Source of the DNA: Candidatus Cryptobacteroides gallistercoris
GTDB taxonomy: Bacteria > Bacteroidota > Bacteroidia > Bacteroidales > UBA932
NCBI GenBank assembly: GCA_017694835.1
Contig: JADIMJ010000065.1
Location: forward strand, 49,644 to 113,643
Length of the DNA: 64,000 nt
Direction of reading: 5' to 3'
In this document: positions 7,825 through 17,077 of the stretch, piece by piece
Numbering within the stretch: the first letter of the stretch is position 1
How the letters are laid out: each line of letters opens with the position of its first letter
Program-made: the position numbers and the translations under genes
The notes under the pieces: model-generated
What the model saw: only the letters and a program-made list of their open reading frames with translations
Told to the model about the DNA's origin: nothing
Database searches by the model: none

Positions 7825-9702
7825 GGGCAGAGTGACAACTGAAACCTCCCGGACTCCTGCCGCCCTGACCGCAGCGGCGGCTTCTTCTGCTTTCCGTTGC
7901 CCCGACAACGGCCCGGCGACATATTCAACCGCTTCACCGTCTTCTACCCTGGCTATATCCCGTGCCCCGAACTGCTCCAGCACCGACACGGCCGTCTCCG
8001 GAAGAACGCCTTCGGCAGGAACCATCCTCAGCTGAAAGACATTGCTGTCCTCCTGTTCTTTTTCAAGAGTCCTGGCCTCCGACATCCTGATGACCTGACC
8101 GTCCTTGAACGGAACGATATAGGCCGTCTTGAAACCGGCTTTCTTCACTGTATTCAGCTTGGAGAGGACATCATTGTAAGTCCTGAATACACCGACCCTG
8201 TAAATGTATTTCCCTGTCGCCGTCCTGGATTCGAATACAGGGGACAGGCCGTTGAGCTGGCGTACCGTCGCCTTCCGGGCCAATGAAAATATCTGTATCT
8301 GATACACCAGACCCGGGGGAAGGGCATTGTCCTCGGCGAATCTTCCTTCCGGAAGAACCATGAAGGAATAGTCGAACTTTTTTTCAGGCTTGCGGAATTC
8401 CATTGGAGGCATTGTGCCTGCATTCATCCTTGTGAATACGAACCCTGTCGAAGCCCCGACTACCTCCCTGTCCGATTCAGCCTGTATTTTGTCAGGGTCT
8501 ATCACAACTCCATTGAAGAGAAATTCCATTTCAATTTTCTGCAGGTCTTCCATTGCCTTGTCAAGCAATGCCTGTAGCCTCGGCATGCTCCCGCTGTTGG
8601 AAGCTATTCTGTCCGACAGGGCCTTTTGCACATCTTCCTGCTCACTGGCGGCAAGCTCCTGCCTGTCTTTGTCTATGGCGGACATGCAGCTGTACAGGGA
8701 ATCCCTGCACGACCGGACCTCCTCAACTTTCTGCATATATCTCCTTATGTCCAGATTGTCCGGCATGGTATCAGCGGCGGATGAAGCCCCGGGAGCGGCA
8801 GAGACCAGGTCTTCATCCGGATCAAGGGCGCAGATCCGCCTCAATTCGGTAATGTCCCTGACCTCCTTTCTGACTGGCATGGGGTCATATTCAAGGACAT
8901 AGACAGAGACACTGTCCAGCCCGCAGTCCCTGTTCGACGCAAAAATCGAATATCTGCCGTCGGCCGTGTTCATATACAGAAAATCATCCGCAGGCGATGA
9001 ATACGGGAAGCCGAGATTGACCGGTTCCCCCCACTCTGATGAAGCCTCGTCCCAGACTGTCATATAGATGTCAAATCCGCCGGCCCCGTAAAGTCCGGAT
9101 GACGCAAAATACATGGTCCTGCCGTCCGGTGACAGCATAGGATATATCTCATCGGAAGAAGATGTCATGGACTCGGTAAGCAGGGACGGAAGACTCCACA
9201 ACGAATCCGCGAATTCCGTCATATAGACATTCATTGCCCCGGAAGCGTCAGGCGCGGAATAGTAGATTCTGTTCCCGGGTTCTTCCCGCAATGCGGACTT
9301 CGGAAGATATGTGGCCCTGCTGAAACGGCTCGTCCCGGCAGTGTCAAGCTGATTTGGCACCGGGACCCAACTGCTGTCTTCAAGAGGATAGAACAGATAA
9401 AAGTCTTCAAGAGAAAAAGTATGACGGGCAATCACTTTGGGTTCGCTTACAAACCCGGTCATGCTCATGCAGTTTTCTGCAAGAAGAAGCTTTTCCTCCG
9501 CGGCAATCTTTTCAAGAGAATCGGTGGCCGCGGCTGATGCTTTCCTGTATGCCGCGGCTGATTGTTCAAACTCGTATTCCATGCGGAGAGAATCGGCAAG
9601 CTCCGTCAGACGCACGGCACTGCTGTCTCTGGCCTGAAGTGCAGCGACATTCAGAACCATTGCGGCCACAGCCGCGGGAATACAGGTCAAATACAGTTTC
9701 AT
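7816..9702 (-). CDS. PD40 beta-propeller and SPOR-domain envelope protein
   Basis: 628 aa from ATG 9702, chosen because the signal peptide (MKLYLTCIPAAVAAMVLNV) begins there; the track start at 9720 adds six residues. A short helical TPR-like stretch (about 25-75) precedes WD40-like PD40 blades (about 110-260, including YPMLSPDGRTMYFAS and GGFDIYMTVWD), of the kind found in TolB and in T9SS component PorE-like proteins. A helical coiled-coil region (about 300-395) follows. The end has two SPOR-like units: YQIQIFSL...YRVGVFRTYNDV and a weaker copy at the C-terminus (FQLRMVPAEG...VAGPLSGQRKAEE). SPOR domains bind denuded peptidoglycan glycans. A role in envelope organisation is inferred; no PorE-type OmpA domain is present, so T9SS membership is not claimed. 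A -7-like TATTTTTG box lies at 9738-9731. Confidence 0.83.
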   Translation of the reverse strand: MKLYLTCIPAAVAAMVLNVAALQARDSSAVRLTELADSLRMEYEFEQSAAAYRKASAAATDSLEKIAAEEKLLLAENCMSMTGFVSEPKVIARHTFSLEDFYLFYPLEDSSWVPVPNQLDTAGTSRFSRATYLPKSALREEPGNRIYYSAPDASGAMNVYMTEFADSLWSLPSLLTESMTSSSDEIYPMLSPDGRTMYFASSGLYGAGGFDIYMTVWDEASSEWGEPVNLGFPYSSPADDFLYMNTADGRYSIFASNRDCGLDSVSVYVLEYDPMPVRKEVRDITELRRICALDPDEDLVSAAPGASSAADTMPDNLDIRRYMQKVEEVRSCRDSLYSCMSAIDKDRQELAASEQEDVQKALSDRIASNSGSMPRLQALLDKAMEDLQKIEMEFLFNGVVIDPDKIQAESDREVVGASTGFVFTRMNAGTMPPMEFRKPEKKFDYSFMVLPEGRFAEDNALPPGLVYQIQIFSLARKATVRQLNGLSPVFESRTATGKYIYRVGVFRTYNDVLSKLNTVKKAGFKTAYIVPFKDGQVIRMSEARTLEKEQEDSNVFQLRMVPAEGVLPETAVSVLEQFGARDIARVEDGEAVEYVAGPLSGQRKAEEAAAAVRAAGVREVSVVTLPVN

Positions 9703-9730
9703 TTTCCTCTCACAGCTCATTTACAGCCAA

Positions 9731-9738
9731 CAAAAATA
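9731..9738 (-). promoter_or_regulatory. -7 box of the PD40/SPOR gene
   Basis: Minus-strand TATTTTTG fits TAnnTTTG. No -33 TTG was found at 18-20 nt. It supports the start at 9702 by leaving a leader of about 20 nt. Confidence 0.35.
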
Positions 9739-9768
9739 AGAAATACTTTATTTATAAGAAAAAAATAG

Positions 9769-9776
9769 TAAATTTG
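9769..9776 (+). promoter_or_regulatory. -7 box of secDF
   Basis: TAAATTTG fits TAnnTTTG and lies 94 nt before the secDF ATG. No -33 TTG is seen at the expected spacing. Confidence 0.4.
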
Positions 9777-9870
9777 TGCCCTATTTTGCGGTTGGCAAGC
9801 GCCTTGCCGGCCGATGACGACCTGATAAACCCGGTTAAGAATAAAACAAATAATCAAATTATAGAACATT

Positions 9871-12800
9871 ATGCAAAGTAAAGGTGCTATCAGATTTGTG
9901 GCTATCGTTCTTGCCATCGTATGTCTCTGGCAGCTTTCGTTCACCCTTGTGACCAAGATTCAGGAAAACAAGGCTGCGAAATATGCTGAAAAGGCAGTGG
10001 CAGAATACCAGAAATCAGCAGAATTCAGCAATGTGCCGGCTGAAGACCAGGCCTACTGCCTTGATTCCATCAGAAAGGAACAGAACAGGAGATACATTGA
10101 TTCCGTATCCACTGAGAAGGTCTACCTCGGCTACACTTACAAAGATGTGAAGGAGAAAGAGATCAATCTTGGTCTGGACCTCAAGGGCGGTATGAACGTC
10201 ATGCTGCAGGTCCAGCTTGAGGATCTTGTGCGCGCTCTGGCAGGCAACAATGACTCTCCTGAATTTTCACAGGCCCTCGCCCTCGCAAACGAGCGCAGCG
10301 TCAACTCCAGGGCCGATTTCATCACCCTGTTCCAGGAAGCATGGAATGAAGTCGGCAAAGGACAGAGGCTTGCCCAGATTTTCGGCACATACGAAATGAG
10401 GGACAAGATAGGTCCGGAGTCCTCCGACGATGATGTAATAGCAATCATCAGGGAAGAAGCGGAGAGCGCCATCTCAAATTCATTCAATGTATTGAGAAAC
10501 CGTATCGACCGTTTCGGAGTGACACAGCCGAGCATACAGAAGCTCGGGAACAGCGGAAGGATTCTCGTGGAGCTCCCTGGTGTCAAGGAGCCTGAGCGTG
10601 TAAGAAAACTCCTCCAGGGAACAGCGTCCCTTGAATTCTGGGCAACTTATGACAACAGCGAAATATATCCTTTCCTGCAGCAGGCAAATACGACATTGGC
10701 CCAGATTCTGGCCGAAAGCGCTCCAGCCGAAGTGCAGGACAATGGTGAAAGTGTCCGGGACAATGCCGAAGAGTCAGCACCGCAGTCTGTCGCCGATTCA
10801 CTGATTTCCGCAGGACTCCAGAGCCAGAGCACTGAGGCAGCGGAATATGAACAGTTCAAGAAGAACAATCCTCTTTTTGCCGCCCTCAATCCGGCAATGT
10901 TCAACGGCAGGCTTGCTTCAGGTGCCTGCATAGGATATGCAAACTATGCGGATACCGCCAAAATCAACCGCTGGCTGAAGATGCCTCAGATCGAGGCCCT
11001 TTTCCCGCCTGAGTTCAAGGCATACTGGACAGTCAAGCCGTCTTCCTACATCGAGGGAGGAAACACTTTCGAGCTTGTTGCAATCAAGGCCACTTCCCGC
11101 GACGGCGAGGCTCCCCTTGACGGAGGGGCAGTGACCGATGCCCGCGTGCAGTACGGAAGCAACGGGGGTAATCCGAATGTATCCATGACAATGAACGCCG
11201 AAGGCGCGAATGTATGGGCAAGGATGACAAAGGACAACATCGGCCGTCAGATAGCCATTGTCCTTGACGGGATGGTATATTCCTATCCTGTCGTAAACAC
11301 TGAAATCACGGGAGGAAGTTCCGAAATCACCGGAAACTTCACACTTGAAGAGGCAGAAGACCTCGCCAATGTGCTCAAGTCAGGTAAACTTCCTGCCCCG
11401 GCAACCATCATACAGGAGCAGGTCGTGGGCCCGTCTCTCGGAGCCGAATCCATCAACGCAGGTCTCATATCCTTCGTGATAGCCTTCCTACTCGTGCTGG
11501 CATACATGGCATTCTTCTACCATGGCGCAGGACTCGTGGCCGATGTGGCATTGCTCTGCAATGTGCTTCTGCTTCTCGGCTCCCTCGTGTCATTCGGTGC
11601 AGTGCTCACTCTCCCTGGCATCGCAGGTCTCGTCCTGACTCTGGGTATGGCAGTGGACGCCAATGTCATCATATATGAACGCATCAAGGAGGAACTCCGT
11701 TCAGGCAAGGGCCTGAGCAAGGCAGTTGCCGACGGATATTCCAATGCATATTCAGCCATCATCGACGGACAGCTGACCACCATCATCACCGGTATCGTGC
11801 TCTTCATTTTCGGTTCCGGTCCTGTCCAGGGCTTTGCAACAACCCTCATCATCGGTATCATCACATCAATCCTGACATCGATATTCATCTCAAGGCTTAT
11901 TTTCGAAGACAGGCTCGCAAAGGGCAAGAACATCACATTTGACAACAAATTTACCCGAAACCTGCTTCAGAATACCCACTTCAATTTCCTCAACAAGAGA
12001 AAATACACCTATACTATCTCGGGAATTGTCATAGTAATCTGCATTGTGTCAATGTTCACAAAAGGATTCACCTATGGCGTGGACTTCACCGGAGGCCGTA
12101 CTTTCGTGGTAAGGTTTGACCAGCCGGTAGAGGCAGAGGAAGTTAGGGAAGCAGCAATTGAAGCCTTCAGCGCCGCTGACGCAGCCGACGAGAGCCAGAG
12201 CTACGGTTCTGCAGTCGAGGTGAAGCAGTTCGGAGGCGAAAGCCAGATGAAGATCACCACCCAGTACAAGGTTGACCAGGAATCCACCGAAGTGGATGCG
12301 GAAGTGGAGCAGATTCTCTACAACGCATTGAAAGGTTTCTTCGCTGAAGACCTGACAATAGATGAATTCACTTCAACCCTTGAGAATCCGAACGGTATCA
12401 TCAGTTCAGACAAGGTGGGACCTACAATTGCGAATGACATGAAGAGCGATGCAATCATAGCCGTAGTAATCGCGCTGTTTGCCATCTTCGTCTACATCGC
12501 ATTCAGGTTCAAGAAATGGACATGGGGATTCGGCGGTGTCATGGGACTTGCCCACACGGCTATAATAGTAATCGGTTTCTTCTCCCTCTTCTCGGGAGTC
12601 CTTCCGTTCAGCCTTGACGTGGACCAGACCTTCATCGCGGCCATCCTGACCATCATCGGATATGCAATCAACGACACCGTGGTCATCTTCGACCGTATCC
12701 GTGAGTACAAGACCCTGCATCCTAAGATGCCTCTTGACATCAATGCGAATGAGGCCCTCAACAGTACGCTCTCCCGTACGATGAATACCTCCCTGACTAC

Positions 12801-12990
12801 CCTCGTGGTAATGGTGGCAATCGCCATCTTCGGAGGTGAAGTCATCAGAGGTCTTGCAGTCGCCCTCATCCTCGGTATCGCCATCGGAACATATGCATCC
12901 CTCTTCATCGCCACACCGCTCATGTACGACGTGACAATGTGGGCTGAAAGGAGAAAGGCAGCCAAGGAAGAAGCCAAGGCAAGGAAATAA
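9871..12990 (+). CDS. secDF: fused protein translocase subunit SecDF
   Basis: 1039 aa, a SecD-SecF fusion as is usual in Bacteroidota. It has an N-terminal membrane anchor (about 7-25), a SecD signature GLDLKGGMNVML (about 102), a large periplasmic P1 region, and a first RND-type block of six helices with GMAVDANVIIYERIKEE (about 590). The SecF half begins around residue 705 with its own anchor and VDFTGGRTFVVRF, and ends in a second helix block with AINDTVVIFDRIREYK. The protein uses the proton-motive force to help pull preproteins through SecYEG on the periplasmic side. An Ala/Glu/Ser-rich stretch at about 285-315 is probably a flexible insert in P1. The gene is monocistronic: a -7 box upstream and a strong terminator downstream. 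Confidence 0.98.
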   Translation: MQSKGAIRFVAIVLAIVCLWQLSFTLVTKIQENKAAKYAEKAVAEYQKSAEFSNVPAEDQAYCLDSIRKEQNRRYIDSVSTEKVYLGYTYKDVKEKEINLGLDLKGGMNVMLQVQLEDLVRALAGNNDSPEFSQALALANERSVNSRADFITLFQEAWNEVGKGQRLAQIFGTYEMRDKIGPESSDDDVIAIIREEAESAISNSFNVLRNRIDRFGVTQPSIQKLGNSGRILVELPGVKEPERVRKLLQGTASLEFWATYDNSEIYPFLQQANTTLAQILAESAPAEVQDNGESVRDNAEESAPQSVADSLISAGLQSQSTEAAEYEQFKKNNPLFAALNPAMFNGRLASGACIGYANYADTAKINRWLKMPQIEALFPPEFKAYWTVKPSSYIEGGNTFELVAIKATSRDGEAPLDGGAVTDARVQYGSNGGNPNVSMTMNAEGANVWARMTKDNIGRQIAIVLDGMVYSYPVVNTEITGGSSEITGNFTLEEAEDLANVLKSGKLPAPATIIQEQVVGPSLGAESINAGLISFVIAFLLVLAYMAFFYHGAGLVADVALLCNVLLLLGSLVSFGAVLTLPGIAGLVLTLGMAVDANVIIYERIKEELRSGKGLSKAVADGYSNAYSAIIDGQLTTIITGIVLFIFGSGPVQGFATTLIIGIITSILTSIFISRLIFEDRLAKGKNITFDNKFTRNLLQNTHFNFLNKRKYTYTISGIVIVICIVSMFTKGFTYGVDFTGGRTFVVRFDQPVEAEEVREAAIEAFSAADAADESQSYGSAVEVKQFGGESQMKITTQYKVDQESTEVDAEVEQILYNALKGFFAEDLTIDEFTSTLENPNGIISSDKVGPTIANDMKSDAIIAVVIALFAIFVYIAFRFKKWTWGFGGVMGLAHTAIIVIGFFSLFSGVLPFSLDVDQTFIAAILTIIGYAINDTVVIFDRIREYKTLHPKMPLDINANEALNSTLSRTMNTSLTTLVVMVAIAIFGGEVIRGLAVALILGIAIGTYASLFIATPLMYDVTMWAERRKAAKEEAKARK

Positions 12991-13010
12991 ATGACTTGAC
13001 ATACCATAGA

Positions 13011-13044
13011 ACAGGCGGGCCTGATGACCCGCCTGTTTTTTTTT
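13011..13044 (+). terminator. intrinsic terminator of secDF
   Basis: A perfect 9-bp stem ACAGGCGGG / CCCGCCTGT with an 8-nt loop is followed by an uninterrupted T run. Confidence 0.93.
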
Positions 13045-13054
13045 ATTCGGACCC

Positions 13055-13089
13055 ATGACATCTCCGCATTCCGTTTCATGAGATGTCAT
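13055..13089. repeat. 10-bp perfect inverted repeat upstream of dnaE
   Basis: ATGACATCTC (13055-13064) and GAGATGTCAT (13080-13089) are exact complements separated by 15 nt. A further CATGACATC word follows at about 13105. The rest of the 270-bp secDF-dnaE gap shows no gene. It could be a regulator site or a stem-loop; it lies about 90 nt before the dnaE promoter. Confidence 0.55.
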
Positions 13090-13174
13090 TATGCCGTTCT
13101 GCTGCATGACATCACATGGCATGTCCTCTGCACGGGGCGGCATCCTGTCGGCGCATCCTGTTGAAAACTTTATG

Positions 13175-13204
13175 TTGACCGCCCGTCTATTTTCAGTATC
13201 TTTG
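13175..13204 (+). promoter_or_regulatory. promoter of dnaE
   Basis: TTG (13175-13177), a 19-nt spacer and TATCTTTG (13197-13204) match the Bacteroidota TTG-N19-TAnnTTTG promoter exactly. Transcription should begin around 13211, which leaves a leader of about 50 nt before ATG 13263. Confidence 0.8.
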
Positions 13205-13262
13205 TCTTTCCCCGGAACTCCGGAAGCAAGTGAAATCACCCGAAAAAAAATACCGCACAGCC

Positions 13263-16200
13263 ATGTCGTTCGTCCACCTTCATGTCCATACGCAATACTC
13301 CATCCTCGACGGCCAGTCATCAATCGAGAATCTCTTCAACAGGGCCGAAGAGCTCGGGATGCCGGGTCTCGCCATCACAGACCACGGAAACATGTACGGA
13401 GTCAAGGAATTTTTCAAATTCGCGAAAAAGCATCCTTCCGTAAAGCCCATCATCGGATGCGAGATATATGTGACAAGACATTATGACCACAGGCTGAAGG
13501 ACAAGGACCACAAGGAATATTACCATCTCATCCTTCTAGCCAAGAATTACAACGGCTACAGGAATCTCATGAAAATTGTGTCTGCGGGACACATTGAGGG
13601 CATGTACTATAAGCCTAGGGTCAGCCACGAGGTGATTGAAAAATACTCCAAGGACCTGATATGCTGCTCCGCCTGCATCGCCGGAGAAGTGCCGAGGAAT
13701 ATAATTGACGGAGACCTTGCGGCAGCAGAAAAGGCCATAGAATGGCATAAGAAAGTATTCGGGGACGACTACTACCTTGAAGTGCAGCTGCATCGCACTG
13801 AAGTGCCGAACCAGTCACAGGAAGTATGGGAAAGGCAGAAAATCGCGCTTGCCGGCATCATTGAACTGGCGAAGAAGACCGGTGTCAAGATTGTGGCCAC
13901 CAATGACGCCCACTTTGTCCGCAAGGAGGACGGCCCGGCGCACGACAGGCTCATCTGCCTGACCACAAACGCATATCTTTCAGACGAAAAAAGGCTCAGA
14001 TATACACAGCAGGAATACCTCAAGAGCGAAGAGGAGATGGCCGCCCTGTTCCCTGACCATCCTGAATTCCTGTCAAACACCCTTGAAGTCTGCGACAAGA
14101 TTGAAACGTATTCCATTGACAGGGGACATGTCCTGCCTGTATTCAAGATTGACCCTGAATTCATGAACGACATTGACAGTCATCTTGAAAAATACAAGGA
14201 TGTAATAGATGCGGGAAGATGCGACAAAGACGGGAACGACAGGGGCGAAGGCTTCACGCATTCCGTCGCCTATCTGTGCCACCTGTGCTATGAAGGGGCA
14301 GCCCGGAGATATGGGGAGCTCAACGCCGAACAGGCAGAACGAATTGACTTTGAACTGAAGACAATCTGCAGAATGGGGTTCCCGGACTACTTCCTCATCG
14401 TTCAGGACTTCATTGCGGCAGCACGGAGGAACGGGATATCCGTAGGTCCTGGAAGAGGATCCGCTGCCGGCTCTGCCGTAGCCTACTGCCTTGGCATCAC
14501 GAATATCGACCCGATCAAATATCAGCTCCTCTTCGAGCGTTTCCTGAATCCGGACCGAATTTCAATGCCTGATATTGACATCGACTTCGATGACGACGGA
14601 CGATACCGCGTGTTCAAATATGTGGAGGACACATACGGCAAGGACCACATCTCACATGTCGTGACTTTCGGCACAATGGCGGCAAAGATGGCCATAAAGG
14701 ATGTCGGGAGGGTCAGCAACATGCCGATGGAAGAATCCAACAGGCTTACCAAGATGATTCCCGACAGGCCCATCAAGGTTAAGGTGCCGATGGAAATGCC
14801 GATGGAAGACGATGAAGAACTTTCTGAGGAGGACAGGAAAAAAGGCTTCAAAATAATAGAAAAAGAAGAAGAAATTCCTGACCCTGAACATGAAGGACAG
14901 AAAATCAAGGTAAGGAAAAGATTCAGGAAAGGAGAAGATGACAAGGATTTCAAGCCGACTCTCAAGAACAGCATAAAGTTCATCCCTGAACTCCGCAATG
15001 AATTTGAGAACGGATCGGACCTTACCCGCGAAGTCCTGAATTATGCCCTGCAGCTGGAAGGCTGCGTCCGCCAGACTGGAGTCCATGCCTGTGCGATGAT
15101 AATCGGACGCGGCGACCTCACCGACTATATTCCGATAAGCATAGCATCAGACAAAGCCACCGGGGAGGATGTCTGGGTATCCCAGTACGAGGGGTGCTTC
15201 ATCGAGGATGTCGGAATGCTCAAGATGGACTTTCTCGGGCTGCGCACCCTGTCAATCATAAAGGAATGCATCGAGAATATCAGGAAAAGGCACGGCATTG
15301 TGATTGACATTGAAAAAATCCCTATAGACGACCCCCTCACATATGAGCTCTACAGCCGTGGCGACACCACGAGCGTGTTCCAGTTCGAGTCCGAAGGCAT
15401 GAAGCAATGGCTCCAGAAACTTGAGCCCACGAGATTCGAGGACCTGATAGCCATGAATGCCCTGTACAGGCCGGGTCCTATGGACTACATCCCTTCATTC
15501 GTAGACAGGAAGCAGGGAAGGGAAGAAATCACTTATGACCTTCCTGAAATGGAAGAGTACCTTCAGGATACATACGGCATCACAGTCTATCAGGAGCAGG
15601 TCATGCTCCTGTCGCAGAAGCTTGCCGGATTCACGAAAGGCGAAGCGGACAAGCTCCGCAAGGCCATGGGAAAGAAGCAGCTGGATGTTCTTGAGTCCCT
15701 CAGGGACAAGTTCCTCAAGGGTGGAAAATCCAACGGCCATCCCGAAAAGGTCCTGAAGAAAATCTGGAATGACTGGAGAAAATTCGCCCAGTATGCCTTC
15801 AACAAGTCCCACGCCACTTGCTACGCCTGGGTCAGCTACCAGACAGGCTATCTGAAGGCCCACTATCCGGCAGAATTCCAGGCCGCCAACCTGAGCAAGA
15901 ATCTCTCCAACATGGACGAGATTAAGAAAATCATGGATGACGCCAAGAAATCCAGGATAAAGGTCCTGAATCCGGACATAAATGAAAGTGACGCCCGCTT
16001 TACGGTCAACAAGGCCGGAAACATCCGGTTCGGGCTCGGAGGCATCAAGGGTTTCGGGGACAATATAGTGACCGCTATCCTGAAGGAAAGGGAGGAGCAC
16101 GGAATGTTCAGGGATATATTTGATTTCGCCGAAAGAATGGCAGGCACGGTCAACAGAAAAGCATATGATTCCCTTCTGTATTCAGGCGCATTCGACAGCT

Positions 16201-17075
16201 TCGGATACAAGAGAAGCCAGTATACAAAGCCGACAGGCTCCGGGGACGCATTCCTTGATGCGCTTGTCAAATATGCCGAACTTTACAGGAAAGATGCCAT
16301 GGAAGAGGCCGTTTCCCTGTTCGGGGATGCAGAGGAGATGAAGCCGCAGCGGCCCGAGATGCCTGAAATGACCGGAGAAGAGAACACTCTGGACCTTCTG
16401 CATCAGGAAAAGGAACTCGTGGGCATGTATCTGTCCTCGCATCCGCTCGACAAATATGCATTTGAGCTGAACCATTTCACTTCCGTGCGCCTTGACTCGC
16501 TCAAGTCCCTGATAGAAGAATGCTTTGAAAAGAAAGCCCCTGCCAATGCGAAAATCGGAGGCTTCATAACTTCTGTAAGTTCGGGGACCAGCAAGTTCGG
16601 GAAACCGTTTTTCCGGGCAACAATAGAAGACTTCGACGGAAGCTATGAGCTGTCGGTCTACGGAAAGGCCTGCGATGACATAAAGAAGCAGCTGGAGGAG
16701 AACTCGGCTGTATTCATAGAAGGCCGTATTGAAGAACTTTATCCGAGGTCCGAGGAAGAAAGGAAAGCAAAGGGAGACCCGCCTTTCGGCTTCAGGATAA
16801 AGAACATAATTCATTTGGGCAATGTTGCGGAGACTTATGTAAAAAGCTTGAAACTAAGCATCTCCACGACAATGCTGACCGGAGAGTTCAGGGAAAGCCT
16901 TGTGAATATCATCAAAAGGAACAAGGGCAGCATACCCCTGACCATGACTCTGCATGACCCGCAGACTCATTTCAAGATAGACTTTCTGTCAAGAAAATTC
17001 CAGGTCACCATCACCCAGCAGCTTATGAACCAGCTGGAAAGCATAGGCATCGCCATCCAGCTGGTAACCAGATGA
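13263..17075 (+). CDS. dnaE: DNA polymerase III alpha subunit DnaE
   Basis: 1270 aa from ATG 13263, chosen because family members begin with this PHP motif (MSFVHLHVHTQYSILDGQ); the track's GTG at 13230 adds 11 unmatched residues. Domains in order: PHP (about 1-280), palm/fingers with the catalytic PDIDIDF (about 434) and third acidic residue in MDFLGLRTLSII, helix-hairpin-helix/tandem-HhH region, and a C-terminal OB-fold (KIGGFITSVSSGTSKFGKPF). It is the replicative polymerase catalytic subunit. A highly charged insertion of about 50 residues (EDDEELSEEDRKKG...RKRFRKGEDDKD, about 500-560) sits in the fingers region and is longer than I would expect. The gene is convergent with the EEP hydrolase gene, with only 2 nt between stop codons and no terminator hairpin. 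Confidence 0.98.
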   Translation: MSFVHLHVHTQYSILDGQSSIENLFNRAEELGMPGLAITDHGNMYGVKEFFKFAKKHPSVKPIIGCEIYVTRHYDHRLKDKDHKEYYHLILLAKNYNGYRNLMKIVSAGHIEGMYYKPRVSHEVIEKYSKDLICCSACIAGEVPRNIIDGDLAAAEKAIEWHKKVFGDDYYLEVQLHRTEVPNQSQEVWERQKIALAGIIELAKKTGVKIVATNDAHFVRKEDGPAHDRLICLTTNAYLSDEKRLRYTQQEYLKSEEEMAALFPDHPEFLSNTLEVCDKIETYSIDRGHVLPVFKIDPEFMNDIDSHLEKYKDVIDAGRCDKDGNDRGEGFTHSVAYLCHLCYEGAARRYGELNAEQAERIDFELKTICRMGFPDYFLIVQDFIAAARRNGISVGPGRGSAAGSAVAYCLGITNIDPIKYQLLFERFLNPDRISMPDIDIDFDDDGRYRVFKYVEDTYGKDHISHVVTFGTMAAKMAIKDVGRVSNMPMEESNRLTKMIPDRPIKVKVPMEMPMEDDEELSEEDRKKGFKIIEKEEEIPDPEHEGQKIKVRKRFRKGEDDKDFKPTLKNSIKFIPELRNEFENGSDLTREVLNYALQLEGCVRQTGVHACAMIIGRGDLTDYIPISIASDKATGEDVWVSQYEGCFIEDVGMLKMDFLGLRTLSIIKECIENIRKRHGIVIDIEKIPIDDPLTYELYSRGDTTSVFQFESEGMKQWLQKLEPTRFEDLIAMNALYRPGPMDYIPSFVDRKQGREEITYDLPEMEEYLQDTYGITVYQEQVMLLSQKLAGFTKGEADKLRKAMGKKQLDVLESLRDKFLKGGKSNGHPEKVLKKIWNDWRKFAQYAFNKSHATCYAWVSYQTGYLKAHYPAEFQAANLSKNLSNMDEIKKIMDDAKKSRIKVLNPDINESDARFTVNKAGNIRFGLGGIKGFGDNIVTAILKEREEHGMFRDIFDFAERMAGTVNRKAYDSLLYSGAFDSFGYKRSQYTKPTGSGDAFLDALVKYAELYRKDAMEEAVSLFGDAEEMKPQRPEMPEMTGEENTLDLLHQEKELVGMYLSSHPLDKYAFELNHFTSVRLDSLKSLIEECFEKKAPANAKIGGFITSVSSGTSKFGKPFFRATIEDFDGSYELSVYGKACDDIKKQLEENSAVFIEGRIEELYPRSEEERKAKGDPPFGFRIKNIIHLGNVAETYVKSLKLSISTTMLTGEFRESLVNIIKRNKGSIPLTMTLHDPQTHFKIDFLSRKFQVTITQQLMNQLESIGIAIQLVTR

Positions 17076-17077
17076 CA

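Noticed and set aside
12406-13323. 305-aa minus-strand ORF across the end of secDF and into the dnaE gap
   Set aside because: Antisense to conserved SecF sequence and to the secDF terminator; no family resemblance.
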